This document shows positions 25,603-34,761 of a stretch of DNA of 64,000 bases, piece after piece. The stretch covers positions 1-64,000 of the forward strand of contig NZ_WEGK01000012.1 in NCBI RefSeq assembly GCF_009604405.1. Direction: 5' to 3'. The notes beneath the pieces are model-generated. The model worked only from the letters and a program-made list of their open reading frames with translations. It was not told where the DNA came from and did no database searches. How positions within the stretch are numbered: the stretch's first letter is position 1; the number at the start of each line of letters is the position of its first letter. A program made the position numbers and the translations under genes. Source of the stretch: Nocardia macrotermitis (lineage in GTDB: Bacteria > Actinomycetota > Actinomycetes > Mycobacteriales > Mycobacteriaceae).

Positions 25603-26313
25603 CACCTCGTCCCTCAAGGTTACTGCGAAAACATGTGCCCGCGAACGGTTTCCGGCGACCGATCGGGATCGGCGCGAAGTCGTTGCACGGGGGATACCGA
25701 GGCGTGTGGTTTCCGGCCCCGAGCCGTCCGTGCGTGTGCTCGGAGCCGGGCTCGCGGTGGAGTTCTCCAAAACAGCATCACCGTTCTGGAAGACACTCAT
25801 ACAAAGATATGCGTACTGAAACATGTCCACTCCGGCAACGTGTCAATCCGATCCGGGGGAGGGACGTGTTCGCCGAAATAGCAAGGACAACAAGCAGATT
25901 CGGCCCCTCGATAAGGCGAGGAGAGGCGCTGGGCCGGATAGTGCCGGTGAAGATGAACGCATCTCGATCCGGCTGAGTGCGGCTGGAACTGGATCGGTGA
26001 GCAGCTGCGATGTTCTGGATACCTCCAATTGGTGTATCGACATATGCGCATCCATACATTAAAACTATCCAGACTGGACTCGGCCAACATTGGCCGAAAC
26101 CGGTCTAAAACGGCTCAGGCGAGGAAAGGGTGCGTCGGTCTGGGCTCGTATCGTCCGGGGTGGGAGCCTCTGGTTGAGAGTTCTTCGCCGTTTCCGGGGG
26201 CTGGTGCGACGGGAGAGCGGTGATCATATAGACGTAACCACCAATAACAGGTAACCTTCGGGGTGTGCCCGGTCACGGTCGTCCGGGTGGGATCACACGG
26301 AACGGATACCTCA
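25603..26313. other. Divergent promoter region between the devR operon and a BVMO gene
   Basis: About 710 bases without a convincing gene, noticeably more AT-rich around 26020-26110. It must hold promoters for the leftward devR operon and the rightward monooxygenase gene. An 18-bp perfect palindrome lies at 26080-26097. I looked for DosR-type boxes and found only weak half-sites. Confidence 0.5.
26080..26097 (+). promoter_or_regulatory. 18-bp perfect palindrome upstream of the BVMO gene
   Basis: TCGGCCAA-CA-TTGGCCGA, 216 bases upstream of the monooxygenase start. The two-base centre rules out a good hairpin and points to a dimeric regulator. Confidence 0.45.
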
Positions 26314-27813
26314 ATGACGCGGCATGTCGACGTACTGATCATCGGCGCGGGTCTGTCGGGCATCGGGATGGCCTGCCATCTGACCCGGGAGGGGACCGGG
26401 CGCAGTTACGCCATCCTGGAGCGGCGCACGGCCATCGGCGGGACGTGGGACCTGTTCCGGTATCCGGGAATTCGGTCCGATTCGGATATGTACACCTTCG
26501 GGTACGGGTTCCGACCGTGGAACGGGACCAAGGTGCTGGCCGACGGGCCGCACATCCGGCAGTACGTGGCCGATACCGCCGCGGAGTTCGGCGTGACCGA
26601 CCACATCCGGTTCGGGCGGCGGATGACAGAGGCGAGCTGGTCGAGCGAGGCGGGAATCTGGACGGTCACCGCGATCGACGAGCAGACCGGTGAGACCGAG
26701 ACCTACACCAGCGATTTCCTGGTCGGCTGCACCGGTTACTACGACTACGACCAGGGTTATCGGCCGCATTTCCCCGGCGAGGAGAGCTTCCGCGGGCCGA
26801 TCGTGCACCCGCAGCACTGGCCGGAGGATCTGGACTATCGCGGTAAGCGCGTGGTGGTGATCGGCAGCGGCGCGACCGCGATCACGCTGATTCCCGCGAT
26901 GAGCCGGGACGCCGCGCACGTGACGATGCTGCAGCGCTCGCCCACCTACATCACCGCGCTCCCGGCGGAGGATCCGGTCGCGGTCGGGTTCAAGCTGGCG
27001 AAGGTGCCCGAGGCGATCGCCTACCGGATCGGCCGCGCGCGCAATATCGCGTTGCAGCGGGCCAGTTTCCAGCTGTCGCGGACCAATCCGGCGCTCTCGC
27101 GCAAACTGCTGTTGAGCGCGGTGCGGTTGCAGGTCGGGTCCGGGATCGATATGCGGCACTTCAGCCCGAGCTACGACCCGTGGGATCAGCGGCTGTGCGT
27201 GGTCCCGAACGGGGATCTGTTCAAGGTGCTGCGCGAAGGCCGGGCCTCGATCGTGACCGATCGGATCGAGACCTTCACCGAGACCGGGATCCGCTTGGAG
27301 TCGGGCGAGGAGCTCGAGGCGGACATCGTCATCAGCGCGACCGGCCTGACGGTGCAGATACTCGGTGGCGCGGAACTGGTGATCGACGGTAACCCCACCC
27401 GGACGCGGGATCTGGTCGCCTACAAGGGCGCGCTGCTGGGCGGGGTGCCCAATGCGATGATCGTGCTCGGTTACACGAACGCCTCGTGGACGCTGAAGGC
27501 GGATCTGGCCGCGGAGTACTTCTGCCGATTGCTGAATCATATGCGCGCACACGGGTATTCGACGGTGGTCCCGGTGCCGCGCGAGGGGGATCGCTCCGAG
27601 GATTCGATGATGGGCGGCGCGTTGACCTCCGGCTACATCCAGCGCGGCGACGCGGTGATGCCGCGGCAGGGGACGAACGGTCCGTGGCAGGTGATCAACA
27701 ACTATTTCCGGGATCGCAAACTGCTGCGCAAGGGCAGGATCGAGGACGGTGTGCTGGCGTTCGGGAAGAGTCCGGCGGCGGCGCGCACGACCGCGGAGTC
27801 GCGTTCGGCCTGA
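26314..27813 (+). CDS. Baeyer-Villiger / flavin-containing monooxygenase, EthA/MymA-like
   Basis: A 499-residue FAD- and NADPH-dependent monooxygenase. FAD motif GAGLSGIG at residues 11-18; NADPH motif GSGATA from about 184. The BVMO fingerprint FRGPIVHPQHWP (159-170) fits FxGxxxHxxxWP. The stretch GGTWDLFRYPGIRSDSDMYTFGY is typical of the EthA/MymA branch. Mycobacterial EthA activates thioamide drugs; MymA acts in envelope lipid metabolism and acid tolerance. Which of these it resembles in function is inference. The ATG at 26314 was preferred to one 17 codons upstream because the extension is not conserved. A TetR-type regulator is not adjacent, but a palindrome lies upstream. Confidence 0.92.
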   Translation: MTRHVDVLIIGAGLSGIGMACHLTREGTGRSYAILERRTAIGGTWDLFRYPGIRSDSDMYTFGYGFRPWNGTKVLADGPHIRQYVADTAAEFGVTDHIRFGRRMTEASWSSEAGIWTVTAIDEQTGETETYTSDFLVGCTGYYDYDQGYRPHFPGEESFRGPIVHPQHWPEDLDYRGKRVVVIGSGATAITLIPAMSRDAAHVTMLQRSPTYITALPAEDPVAVGFKLAKVPEAIAYRIGRARNIALQRASFQLSRTNPALSRKLLLSAVRLQVGSGIDMRHFSPSYDPWDQRLCVVPNGDLFKVLREGRASIVTDRIETFTETGIRLESGEELEADIVISATGLTVQILGGAELVIDGNPTRTRDLVAYKGALLGGVPNAMIVLGYTNASWTLKADLAAEYFCRLLNHMRAHGYSTVVPVPREGDRSEDSMMGGALTSGYIQRGDAVMPRQGTNGPWQVINNYFRDRKLLRKGRIEDGVLAFGKSPAAARTTAESRSA

Positions 27814-27816
27814 GCC

Positions 27817-28263
27817 TCAGAGCTGGTCGAGGACCTCGGCGAGGGTGGTCGCCAGTACCTGCCGCCAGCCGCGTTCGATGGCGTTGCGGGCCATCTTCTG
27901 ACGTTTGTCCGCGATGTCGAATCCGGTCTGGGTGAGCAGCAGGCGGGTGCCGTGTCCCTGCGCGTGCACCTCCCAGTCCACGATCCAGCGGGCGGGTTGC
28001 GGGGCGCGCAGGTCCATCCAGCTCCAGGTCATCGCCTCGCCGGGAGTGGTGGCGAGCACCTCGCAGGCGATCTCGGCGGTGCTGCTGTCCGGCATCGACA
28101 GCAGGAAATGGGTGCCGACCGCGGGATCGAAACCGGTCGAGGGCATCAGCCAGCGTTCGAGCAGGGCGGGTTCGGTCAGTGCCCGCCAGACGATTTCGGG
28201 TGACTGGGGGTAGAACCGCCCTATCTCGACTCGGGCCGGATCGAGCTCGGGTTCGATTGTCAT
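27817..28263 (-). CDS. SRPBCC / AHA1-type domain protein
   Basis: 148 residues. It opens with IGRFYPQSPEIVWRALTEPALLERWLMPSTGFDPAVG, the typical AHSA1/SRPBCC start, and ends with a long helix (QKMARNAIERGWRQVLATTLAEVLD). A ligand-binding or chaperone-like helix-grip protein of unknown partner. Convergent with the BVMO gene, with only three bases between stops. The ATG at 28263 was chosen; the reading upstream runs antisense-like through the GH1 gene. Confidence 0.85.
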   Translation of the reverse strand: MTIEPELDPARVEIGRFYPQSPEIVWRALTEPALLERWLMPSTGFDPAVGTHFLLSMPDSSTAEIACEVLATTPGEAMTWSWMDLRAPQPARWIVDWEVHAQGHGTRLLLTQTGFDIADKRQKMARNAIERGWRQVLATTLAEVLDQL

Positions 28264-28298
28264 GAACTCACCATACGGGCAGGTCCGGCGTGAATTCC

Positions 28299-29633
28299 TC
28301 AGCGCGGCACGGTGACCGGATCGGCGCAGCTGGTCGGCGCGTCGCCCAGGGCGCAGGCGGCCGGCGCGCGGGTGGGGCGGTATCCGGCGGGGACGCCGCC
28401 GGCGCGGGTGATCGCGGAGTAGGCGGGTACCGCGTCCGTGGGGTGGCGGGTGAGGGTGGGGTCGGTCAGCACGTCGACGGTGTAGAGGCCGAAACGCGGT
28501 GCGTAACTGCCCCATTCGTAGTTGTCGGTGATGCTCCAGTAGTTGTAGCCGATCAGCGGGATGCCGTCGGCCTTGGCGCGTTGCAGCCAGTAGACGGTGT
28601 CGCGCAGGTCGTCGGCGCGGGTGTAGTGGTCGGCGCGCGGCTGTCCGTTGTAGGTGGGCATGCCGTTCTCGACGATGTAGAGGGGTTTGCCGGGGAAGCG
28701 GCGCGCATAGTATTCGAGCGCGTAGTAGATGCCCTCGGGTTGCAGCGGCTGGTTCCAGAGTTTCTTGAAGTCGGCGGGGGAGGTGGTCAGCACCGATTGG
28801 GGGCTGTAGCCGTAGTAGTAGTCGATGCCGAGGTAGTCGAGTTTGGCGGCGATGGCGTCGACCATGGGGCCGTTGACGACGGGTTCGGCGGTGCCGAGGG
28901 TGTAGGCGACGTTGCTGGTGACGCGCGCGCCGGGCTGCCGCCGGTGGATGTGGTCGTAGATGGTGTTGTGCGCCTGGGCGAGTCGCTGTTGCATCGCGGG
29001 TACCTGGTCCGCGGCGACGCCGTTGTTGGTGAGTTCGTTGACCAGGTAGAAGGCGGGTTCGTTGAAGGTGACCCAGAGTGGTGTGCGGGATGCGTAGCGG
29101 TCCACCACTTTTCGGGCGTTGGCGAGCCACAGTTCGACGATGCCGGGGTTGGCCCAGCCGCCGCGGTCGGCGACCCAGCCGGGGTAGACCCAGTGGTCGA
29201 GGGTGATCATCGGGCGCATGCCGTGGGCGGCGATGGTGTCCAGGACGCGGTCGTAGAAGGCGAGTCCGGCCTCGTCCCAGTGGCCGGGGGTGGGCTGGAT
29301 GCGGGACCATTCGACGCTGATGCGGTAGACGTTGACGCCGAGTTGTGCGGCCAGGGCGATGTCGGAGGGGTGGCGGGTGTAGAAGTCGACGGCCTCGCGG
29401 TAGGGGTCGTAGCCGGAGTTCTTCGCGACGTAGCGGGTCCAGTTGCTGTCGCGGGCATGGCCTTCGCATTGGAATCCGGCGCTGGCGACTCCCCAGAGGA
29501 AGTCGCGGCCCAGGGGCGGCACGGTCGCCGGGGCCGCGGAGCGGGCGGCCGCGGTGGCGGCCGGTCCGGCGAGGGCGGCGGCGGTGCCTGCGGCCAGGGC
29601 CGCCAGGGCGTGGCGTCGGGTGAGCGGGCGCAT
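28299..29633 (-). CDS. Glycoside hydrolase family 1 (beta-glucosidase-like), exported
   Basis: A 444-residue retaining beta-glycosidase. The N-terminus (LTRRHALAALAAGTAAALAG, AATAAARS) is a twin-arginine-type signal, so the enzyme probably acts outside the membrane. The acid/base is Glu192 in VTFNEP and the nucleophile Glu322 in LYIVENG. The entry DFLWGVASAGFQCEG matches GH1. Sequence after NEP differs from classical beta-glucosidases, so the aglycone or even transglycosidase activity is uncertain. Divergent from an aldo-keto reductase gene with a 13-bp palindrome between them. Confidence 0.9.
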   Translation of the reverse strand: MRPLTRRHALAALAAGTAAALAGPAATAAARSAAPATVPPLGRDFLWGVASAGFQCEGHARDSNWTRYVAKNSGYDPYREAVDFYTRHPSDIALAAQLGVNVYRISVEWSRIQPTPGHWDEAGLAFYDRVLDTIAAHGMRPMITLDHWVYPGWVADRGGWANPGIVELWLANARKVVDRYASRTPLWVTFNEPAFYLVNELTNNGVAADQVPAMQQRLAQAHNTIYDHIHRRQPGARVTSNVAYTLGTAEPVVNGPMVDAIAAKLDYLGIDYYYGYSPQSVLTTSPADFKKLWNQPLQPEGIYYALEYYARRFPGKPLYIVENGMPTYNGQPRADHYTRADDLRDTVYWLQRAKADGIPLIGYNYWSITDNYEWGSYAPRFGLYTVDVLTDPTLTRHPTDAVPAYSAITRAGGVPAGYRPTRAPAACALGDAPTSCADPVTVPR

Positions 29634-29722
29634 CGGACTCCTCGGCGTCGAGTGGCTGGTCGAGCTGCACGGTAGCCGGAGCGCGGGTGGGTACGGATCG
29701 GACGCTCCGGAGCGGTGGTCAT

Positions 29723-29735
29723 TGTTCGCCGAACA
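29723..29735. promoter_or_regulatory. 13-bp palindrome between GH1 and aldo-keto reductase genes
   Basis: TGTTCG-C-CGAACA in the 247-base divergent region (29634-29880). It could control either or both genes. It does not match the actinobacterial SOS box, whose half-sites are spaced differently. Confidence 0.35.
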
Positions 29736-29880
29736 TGGTCGTATGTCCAGTTGCGGCGTTGCCGGAGTTGGCGGTCGGTGGTCCGCCGCCCACGGTCCGA
29801 GTTGCCGTGCGAGTGCGGTCCGCGCTGCCGGGGTGCGGCCGCCGTGTTTGAATCACCGGATCGACCGTGAGAGGAGTCCG

Positions 29881-30924
29881 ATGACCTACCGTGCCGACCC
29901 TGCCCGCTACGACGGGGTGATGCAGTATCGGCGTACCGGCCGTTCGGGTTTGGATCTGCCGGTGCTCTCGCTCGGGTTCTGGCACAACTTCGGGGATGAT
30001 CGGCCGTTCGCGGTGCAGCGTGAGATCGCTTTGCGCGCATTCGATCTGGGGATCACGCACTTCGATCTGGCGAACAACTACGGTCCGCCGTACGGGTCCG
30101 CGGAGATCAATGCGGGGCGGTTGCTGCGGGAGGATCTCGCGGCCTATCGCGACGAGTTGGTCGTGTCGACCAAGGCCGGGTGGGATATGTGGCCGGGGCC
30201 GTACGGGCAGGGCGGCGGGTCGCGCAAATACGTGCTGGCCTCGCTGGATCAGTCGCTGTCCCGGTTGGGGCTGGACTATGTCGACATCTTCTATTCGCAC
30301 CGGTTCGATCCGACCACGCCGCTCGAGGAGACCGCGGCCGCGCTGGATACCGCGGTGCGCCAAGGTAAGGCGCTGTACATCGGGATCTCCTCCTATGACG
30401 CGGCGCATTCGGCGCGGATGGCGGGGCTGCTGCGGGAGTCGGGCACCCCGCTGCTGATCCATCAGCCCTCGTATTCGATGCTCAATCGCTGGATCGAGAC
30501 CGAGGGGCTGCTCGACACCGCGGCCGCGGAGGGTTTCGGGATCATCGGGTTCACCGCGCTGGCGCAGGGCCTGCTGACTGCCCGGTACCTGGACGGTATT
30601 CCGGCGGGATCGCGTGCGACGCAAGGTAAGTCGTTCCAGAGCGAGTTGCTGACCGAGTCGATGATCGCGCGGCTGCGTGCGCTGAACGCGATCGCCGCGC
30701 GGCGCGGTCAGCGGCTCGCGCAGTTGGCGCTGGTGTGGGCGTTGCGGGATCCGCGGGTGACCTCGCTGGTGATCGGCGCGTCCTCGGTCGAGCAGCTGGA
30801 ACAGAACGTCGCGGCGCTGGGTAATTCGTCGTTGAGCCCGGCGGAACTGGTCGAGATCGACGCGCTCCTCGATGAGGACGGTGCGGTGGATCTGTGGCGG
30901 GATGCGCGCGCGGGGACTTTGTGA
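29881..30924 (+). CDS. Aldo-keto reductase, L-glyceraldehyde-3-phosphate reductase-like (AKR14)
   Basis: A 347-residue TIM-barrel NADPH reductase. Catalytic tetrad: Asp in HFDLANNYG with its Tyr, Lys in STKAGWDMWPGPYG, and His in IFYSHRFDP. The segment SRKYVLASLDQSLSRLGLDYVDIFYSHR and the C-terminal cofactor site VIGASSVEQLEQNV are typical of the YghZ/MgrA group. The group reduces L-glyceraldehyde 3-phosphate and other small aldehydes. ATG with GAGAGGAG upstream. Confidence 0.9.
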   Translation: MTYRADPARYDGVMQYRRTGRSGLDLPVLSLGFWHNFGDDRPFAVQREIALRAFDLGITHFDLANNYGPPYGSAEINAGRLLREDLAAYRDELVVSTKAGWDMWPGPYGQGGGSRKYVLASLDQSLSRLGLDYVDIFYSHRFDPTTPLEETAAALDTAVRQGKALYIGISSYDAAHSARMAGLLRESGTPLLIHQPSYSMLNRWIETEGLLDTAAAEGFGIIGFTALAQGLLTARYLDGIPAGSRATQGKSFQSELLTESMIARLRALNAIAARRGQRLAQLALVWALRDPRVTSLVIGASSVEQLEQNVAALGNSSLSPAELVEIDALLDEDGAVDLWRDARAGTL

Positions 30925-31010
30925 ATCCTGTTCCGGCGCACGTTGTTACGGTGTCCGAGTCGTTCGGGCATCGACTGAATCGGTAGTGCGCTGCTTCTCG
31001 GGAGCCGGGA

Positions 31011-31577
31011 TCACAGCAATCGGTCGACGAGCCTGTCGATGTAGTCCGAGGTGAGCGGGCCCATGTCGAACAGCACTCGGATGTACATGGGGGCCAGGAT
31101 GTGGTCGAGTACGTCGAGTGCGTCGGGGGCGTGCTCGCCGCGGTCGTGGGAGCGGTCGAGCATGGACTGTAGTTGGCGCATGCGTTCGGTGCGCAGGTTG
31201 TCGGCGGCTCGCAGGCCCTGCTGACCGTTGCTCGACAGGGCGATGGCCAGGTGCAGGACCGCGGGGCCGTCGGGGCCGGTGATTTCGCGGGCCACCTGGG
31301 CCGCGTACGTGCGCAGGTCGCCCTCCAGGCTCCCGGTGTCGGGCATCGGTGAGACCGCGTCGAGGCGGGTGAGCGCCACCTCGGCGAGCAGGCATTCCAG
31401 ATTGCCCCAGCGGCGGTAGATGCTGCTGTCTGCGACGCCCGCGCGGGCCGCGATCTCGCCGACGGTGAAGTTGCCGTAGCCGCGTTCGCAGATCAGGTCG
31501 GTGACCGCCCGGTGGACCGCCGCGCCGACGCGGGCGGCGCGCCCGCCGGGCCGTCGGACTGGCTGTCGCTCGTTCAC
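31011..31577 (-). CDS. TetR-family transcriptional regulator
   Basis: About 188 residues. HTH: VTDLICERGYGNFTVGEIAARAGVADSSIYRRWGNLECLLAEVAL. The C-terminal domain is all-helical, with the GDLRTYAAQVAREITGPDGPAVLHLAIA stretch common in TetR_C_11-like proteins. Start taken as GTG at 31577, with AAGG about ten bases upstream; a GTG three codons earlier is possible. Divergent from the FAD monooxygenase gene at 31724; two copies of TAACGCAGTC in the gap are its likely operators. Confidence 0.9.
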   Translation of the reverse strand: MNERQPVRRPGGRAARVGAAVHRAVTDLICERGYGNFTVGEIAARAGVADSSIYRRWGNLECLLAEVALTRLDAVSPMPDTGSLEGDLRTYAAQVAREITGPDGPAVLHLAIALSSNGQQGLRAADNLRTERMRQLQSMLDRSHDRGEHAPDALDVLDHILAPMYIRVLFDMGPLTSDYIDRLVDRLL

Positions 31578-31588
31578 CCCTCGCACCT

Positions 31589-31655
31589 TAACGCAGTCAG
31601 TGCTTGCGTTTGTGTGGGCGGCGGCTTTATAGTTCCTAACGCAGTCGAAGACTGC
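31589..31655. promoter_or_regulatory. Double operator between tetR and FAD-monooxygenase genes
   Basis: TAACGCAGTC occurs at 31589-31598 and 31637-31646. The first copy is part of AACGCA-N9-TGCGTT; the second is part of the perfect palindrome GCAGTC-GAA-GACTGC (31641-31655). Both lie in the 146-base divergent region, as expected for a TetR protein repressing itself and its neighbour. Confidence 0.6.
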
Positions 31656-31723
31656 TTTAGTGTGCCAGGGTTGAACGCTCTCCGCGTCCGCCCGGTCCAG
31701 CGTCGACGATCGAGGGGAATCCA

Positions 31724-33316
31724 TTGGCTCCATCGCACGAGGCCGTAGACAGTCGCTCGGGCCGGGCAGCCGACTACTCCGTGGTGATCGCCGGAGGTGG
31801 CCCGGTCGGCCTGATGCTGGCGTGCGAGCTGGGGTTGGCCGGGGTGGACGTGCTGGTGATCGAACGGCTCACGAGTATCGACCCGACGATGAAAGCCGGG
31901 TATGTGAACTTGGCGACGGTCCGGGCCTTTCAACGGCGCGGCATGTTGCCGCAACTACAGGAACTCCACGACGCCGCGGTCGAGCGGACACGAAAGTTCC
32001 TGGCGTCCAAGGGCATCGACAACGCTGCCGGCGGCGGTCCGGTCGGAGCCCACTTCTCGGGCATTGTGCTCGACATCGGTCTGGTCGACTTCACACGTCC
32101 GATGTTCACGCATGCCGGACCTGCGGCCGGAGTGGTCCTGGTGTCGCAGCAGGAGATCGAGGCGCTGCTGAACGAGCGTGCGGCCGAGCTCGGCGTCACG
32201 GTACTGCGCGGCACCGAGGTTGCCGGATTCACCGCCGAGAGTGACGGTGTCACAGTCGAATTGGGCGACGGACGCACGGTTCGCGGCGAATGGCTGGTCG
32301 GCGCCGACGGCGGGCGCAGTGTCGTGCGCAAACTCGCCGGATTCGACTTCCCCGGTGTGGACCCGGAGATCACCGCGCGCCAGTTCGTCGTCGACATGAT
32401 CGGTCACGAGAAACTGCGAGTCGGGTGGAATCGCACCGACGGCGGCGTCTATCTGCACGGGCCGTACCCGGGGCGGATAGTCACCGTGGAGCTCGACGGC
32501 CCACCGGACGATCGTGACGCATCCATCACGCCCGCGGAGCTGGAGGCGACGCTGCGGAAGGTGGCGGGTGTCGACGTCGAAGTGACCGCGATCCACTCGG
32601 CCACCCGCTTCACCGACCACACCCGACAGGCGACCACGTATCGACTCGGCCGGGTGCTGCTGGCCGGCGACGCGGCACACGTGCATTCACCACTGGGCGG
32701 GCAAGGACAGAACCTCGGCATCGGTGACGCGGTGAACCTGGGCTGGAAACTCGCCGCCGTCGTAAAGGGCTGGGCGCCAAAGGATCTGCTCGACACCTAC
32801 ACCACCGAGCGGCATCCCGTCGGCGAGTGGGTGCTGGAGTGGACGCGCGCACAAGTCGCCGGACTGCGCACCGATGCACGCAGTTCGGCGCTGCGCACCG
32901 TGCTCAGCGACCTCATCGCCACACCCGACGGCGCGACCTACGTACTGGCCAAGCTTTCCGGCATCCTGCACCGGTACGAGCCCGGGGCGCACGACATGGT
33001 CGGAGCACCCGCCCCGGATATCGAGCTGGCCGACGGCACACACCTCGGCGACCATTGCGCCGACGGACGTGCACTGCTGCTGGATCTGGCCGGCAACCCG
33101 ACAGTGCGGGACGCGGTCGATGGCTGGGCCGCTCGGGTACAGGTGGTGTCGATCGCACCCGCACAGCAGACGGGGTGGTCCGCGCTGCTGATCCGGCCCG
33201 ACGGGTACGTCGCTTGGGCCGCCGACGAGAACCCGAACATGTCGACCCTGTCGAACGCCTTGCATCAGTGGTTCGGTGAACCGACTTCGCGGGATTCTTC
33301 GAGGCCGGTCCGTTGA
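31724..33316 (+). CDS. FAD-dependent aromatic monooxygenase (PheA/TfdB, rifampin-monooxygenase-like)
   Basis: A 530-residue class-A flavoprotein hydroxylase. FAD motif IAGGGPVGLMLACELGLAG, DG motif EWLVGADGGRSVVRK, and GD motif VLLAGDAAHVHSPLGGQGQNLGIGDAVNLGWKLAA. A C-terminal thioredoxin-like domain is present (about residues 410-520). TTG start at 31724 with GAGGGG seven bases upstream. Relatives hydroxylate polyketides and phenols or inactivate rifampicin. Divergent TetR and paired operators suggest induction by the substrate. The specific substrate is not deducible. Confidence 0.9.
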   Translation: MAPSHEAVDSRSGRAADYSVVIAGGGPVGLMLACELGLAGVDVLVIERLTSIDPTMKAGYVNLATVRAFQRRGMLPQLQELHDAAVERTRKFLASKGIDNAAGGGPVGAHFSGIVLDIGLVDFTRPMFTHAGPAAGVVLVSQQEIEALLNERAAELGVTVLRGTEVAGFTAESDGVTVELGDGRTVRGEWLVGADGGRSVVRKLAGFDFPGVDPEITARQFVVDMIGHEKLRVGWNRTDGGVYLHGPYPGRIVTVELDGPPDDRDASITPAELEATLRKVAGVDVEVTAIHSATRFTDHTRQATTYRLGRVLLAGDAAHVHSPLGGQGQNLGIGDAVNLGWKLAAVVKGWAPKDLLDTYTTERHPVGEWVLEWTRAQVAGLRTDARSSALRTVLSDLIATPDGATYVLAKLSGILHRYEPGAHDMVGAPAPDIELADGTHLGDHCADGRALLLDLAGNPTVRDAVDGWAARVQVVSIAPAQQTGWSALLIRPDGYVAWAADENPNMSTLSNALHQWFGEPTSRDSSRPVR

Positions 33317-33643
33317 TCCACGGCGGCTACCCGAGAATGTCTCCTGGTTTGCGAATACCCGCGTCGCCACAAGCCCCGGCCGGTCTCATCGGCCGATGAC
33401 ATCGCCCGTCGGCTGCACGGGGGCGAGTCGGTCCACGCCCTCGAACGTGACCTGCTCTACGTCCACGAGGGCATGTCCCGGCATCTCGAGGGCCAGTCCG
33501 AACAAATGTGGTGCCTGATCCTCGCACCGAGTCCCGGACTACCAGACGAAACGCGCACCCGGAGCGCGAAACTGTTCGATACCAACGGTTTACGCATATT
33601 CGTTGTTTCGGCAACTGCTGCTGGAACCCACGGTGAGCGGGAC
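33317..33643. other. Gene-poor interval after the monooxygenase gene
   Basis: 327 bases. One rightward frame stays open from about 33344 through 33643 (fragment DDIARRLHGGESVHALERDLLYVHEG). It has no good start and continues antisense into the next gene, so it may be a relic or chance. No hairpin terminator or repeat was recognised. Confidence 0.35.
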
Positions 33644-34609
33644 TCAGCGGCTCGATGTGTCGAGGTCGGCGAGGGAGGTGTTCGCTCCGCACAGGACAAC
33701 GCACGCGGTTTCATCGGGAGCGGGCACGTACGCGCCGCTGGTGAGAGCGGCCAGGGCGGTGGCACCGCCGTGTTCGACCGCGAGGCGGCGGTGGTCCCAC
33801 AGTCGGGCGCGGGCGTCGATGATGTCCGCGTCGGAGACGAGCAGGGAGCGGGTGTCCGAGGCCGCGGCGGCGGTCAGCGCCAGTGGGGTGACGATGCGTG
33901 CGCCCAGGGAGTCCGCGGCGATCGAGTCGACTGGGACCGCGACGGGTTGTCCGGCCTCGAGGGCGGCGTGCAGGGCGCGGCAGTTCTCGGGTTCGACCGC
34001 GATCACCCGGACTCCGTGATGTGCTGCGGCAGTGGCGATTCCGGCGTACAGGCCGCCACCGCCGACCGCGACCAGCACGGTGTCCACGCTGGGCAGTTGG
34101 GCGTGGATTTCGCGCATGAGCGTTCCGGCTCCGGCCGCGATGAGGGGATTGTCGTAAGCGTGGGATTGCAGTGCGCCGGTGTCGGCGGCGAATTTCGCGC
34201 AGGCTTCGGCGGCGTCGGCGTAGCTGTCACCGATCTGTTCGACGCGCGCGCCGTAGGCCAGCAGCCGGGCGACCTTCACGGCGGGGGCGTTGGCGGGGAC
34301 GAATACCGTCGCGGTGATGTCGTGTCGGCGCGCGGCCCAGGCACACGCGAGTCCGGCGTTGCCGCCGGAGGCGATGGTGACGCCGACCTCGGACAGGGTG
34401 TGGTCCTCGAGGTGCGCGGCCAGGAAGTTCGCCGCGCCGCGCGCCTTGAACGTGCCGGTGTGCTGCATGAATTCCAGTGCCAGCCACAGTGATCCGGCCG
34501 CATCGGGGGTGGTGTCGGCCGGGGCGAGGGTGATCGGGCGGATGTGCCCGTCGATGCGCCGGGCGGCGTCCTCGATATCGGCGTAGTCGAGGTGGTCGGC
34601 GGTGCTCAT
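33644..34609 (-). CDS. PLP-dependent threonine/serine dehydratase-like enzyme
   Basis: 321 residues, fold-type II PLP enzyme. PLP Lys in HTGTFKARGAANFL, cofactor loop SGGNAGLACAWAARR, glycine-rich phosphate loop VAVGGGGLYAG. It lacks a C-terminal ACT regulatory domain, so it resembles the catabolic dehydratase group (serine/threonine or related amino acids). The ATG at 34609 removes an upstream extension that crosses into the promoter of the next, divergent gene. Confidence 0.88.
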   Translation of the reverse strand: MSTADHLDYADIEDAARRIDGHIRPITLAPADTTPDAAGSLWLALEFMQHTGTFKARGAANFLAAHLEDHTLSEVGVTIASGGNAGLACAWAARRHDITATVFVPANAPAVKVARLLAYGARVEQIGDSYADAAEACAKFAADTGALQSHAYDNPLIAAGAGTLMREIHAQLPSVDTVLVAVGGGGLYAGIATAAAHHGVRVIAVEPENCRALHAALEAGQPVAVPVDSIAADSLGARIVTPLALTAAAASDTRSLLVSDADIIDARARLWDHRRLAVEHGGATALAALTSGAYVPAPDETACVVLCGANTSLADLDTSSR

Positions 34610-34761
34610 GGCGCTCCTGCCTGGTCGAGTGGTCGGTGATTCGAATCGTATGCCGGGGGATGGCCGGAATGCGGTGCCGGGACGGTTCCGGAGGGGGAGT
34701 CCGGCGAGTAGGCTGCGCACATACCCGGGGTTGCCGGTTCGGCATCAGGAGGTGTTGGGTC

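Noticed and set aside
28290..29675. 461-residue open frame opposite the GH1 gene
   Set aside because: Low-complexity Gly/Val/Asp product that mirrors the codon bias of the true GH1 gene on the other strand.
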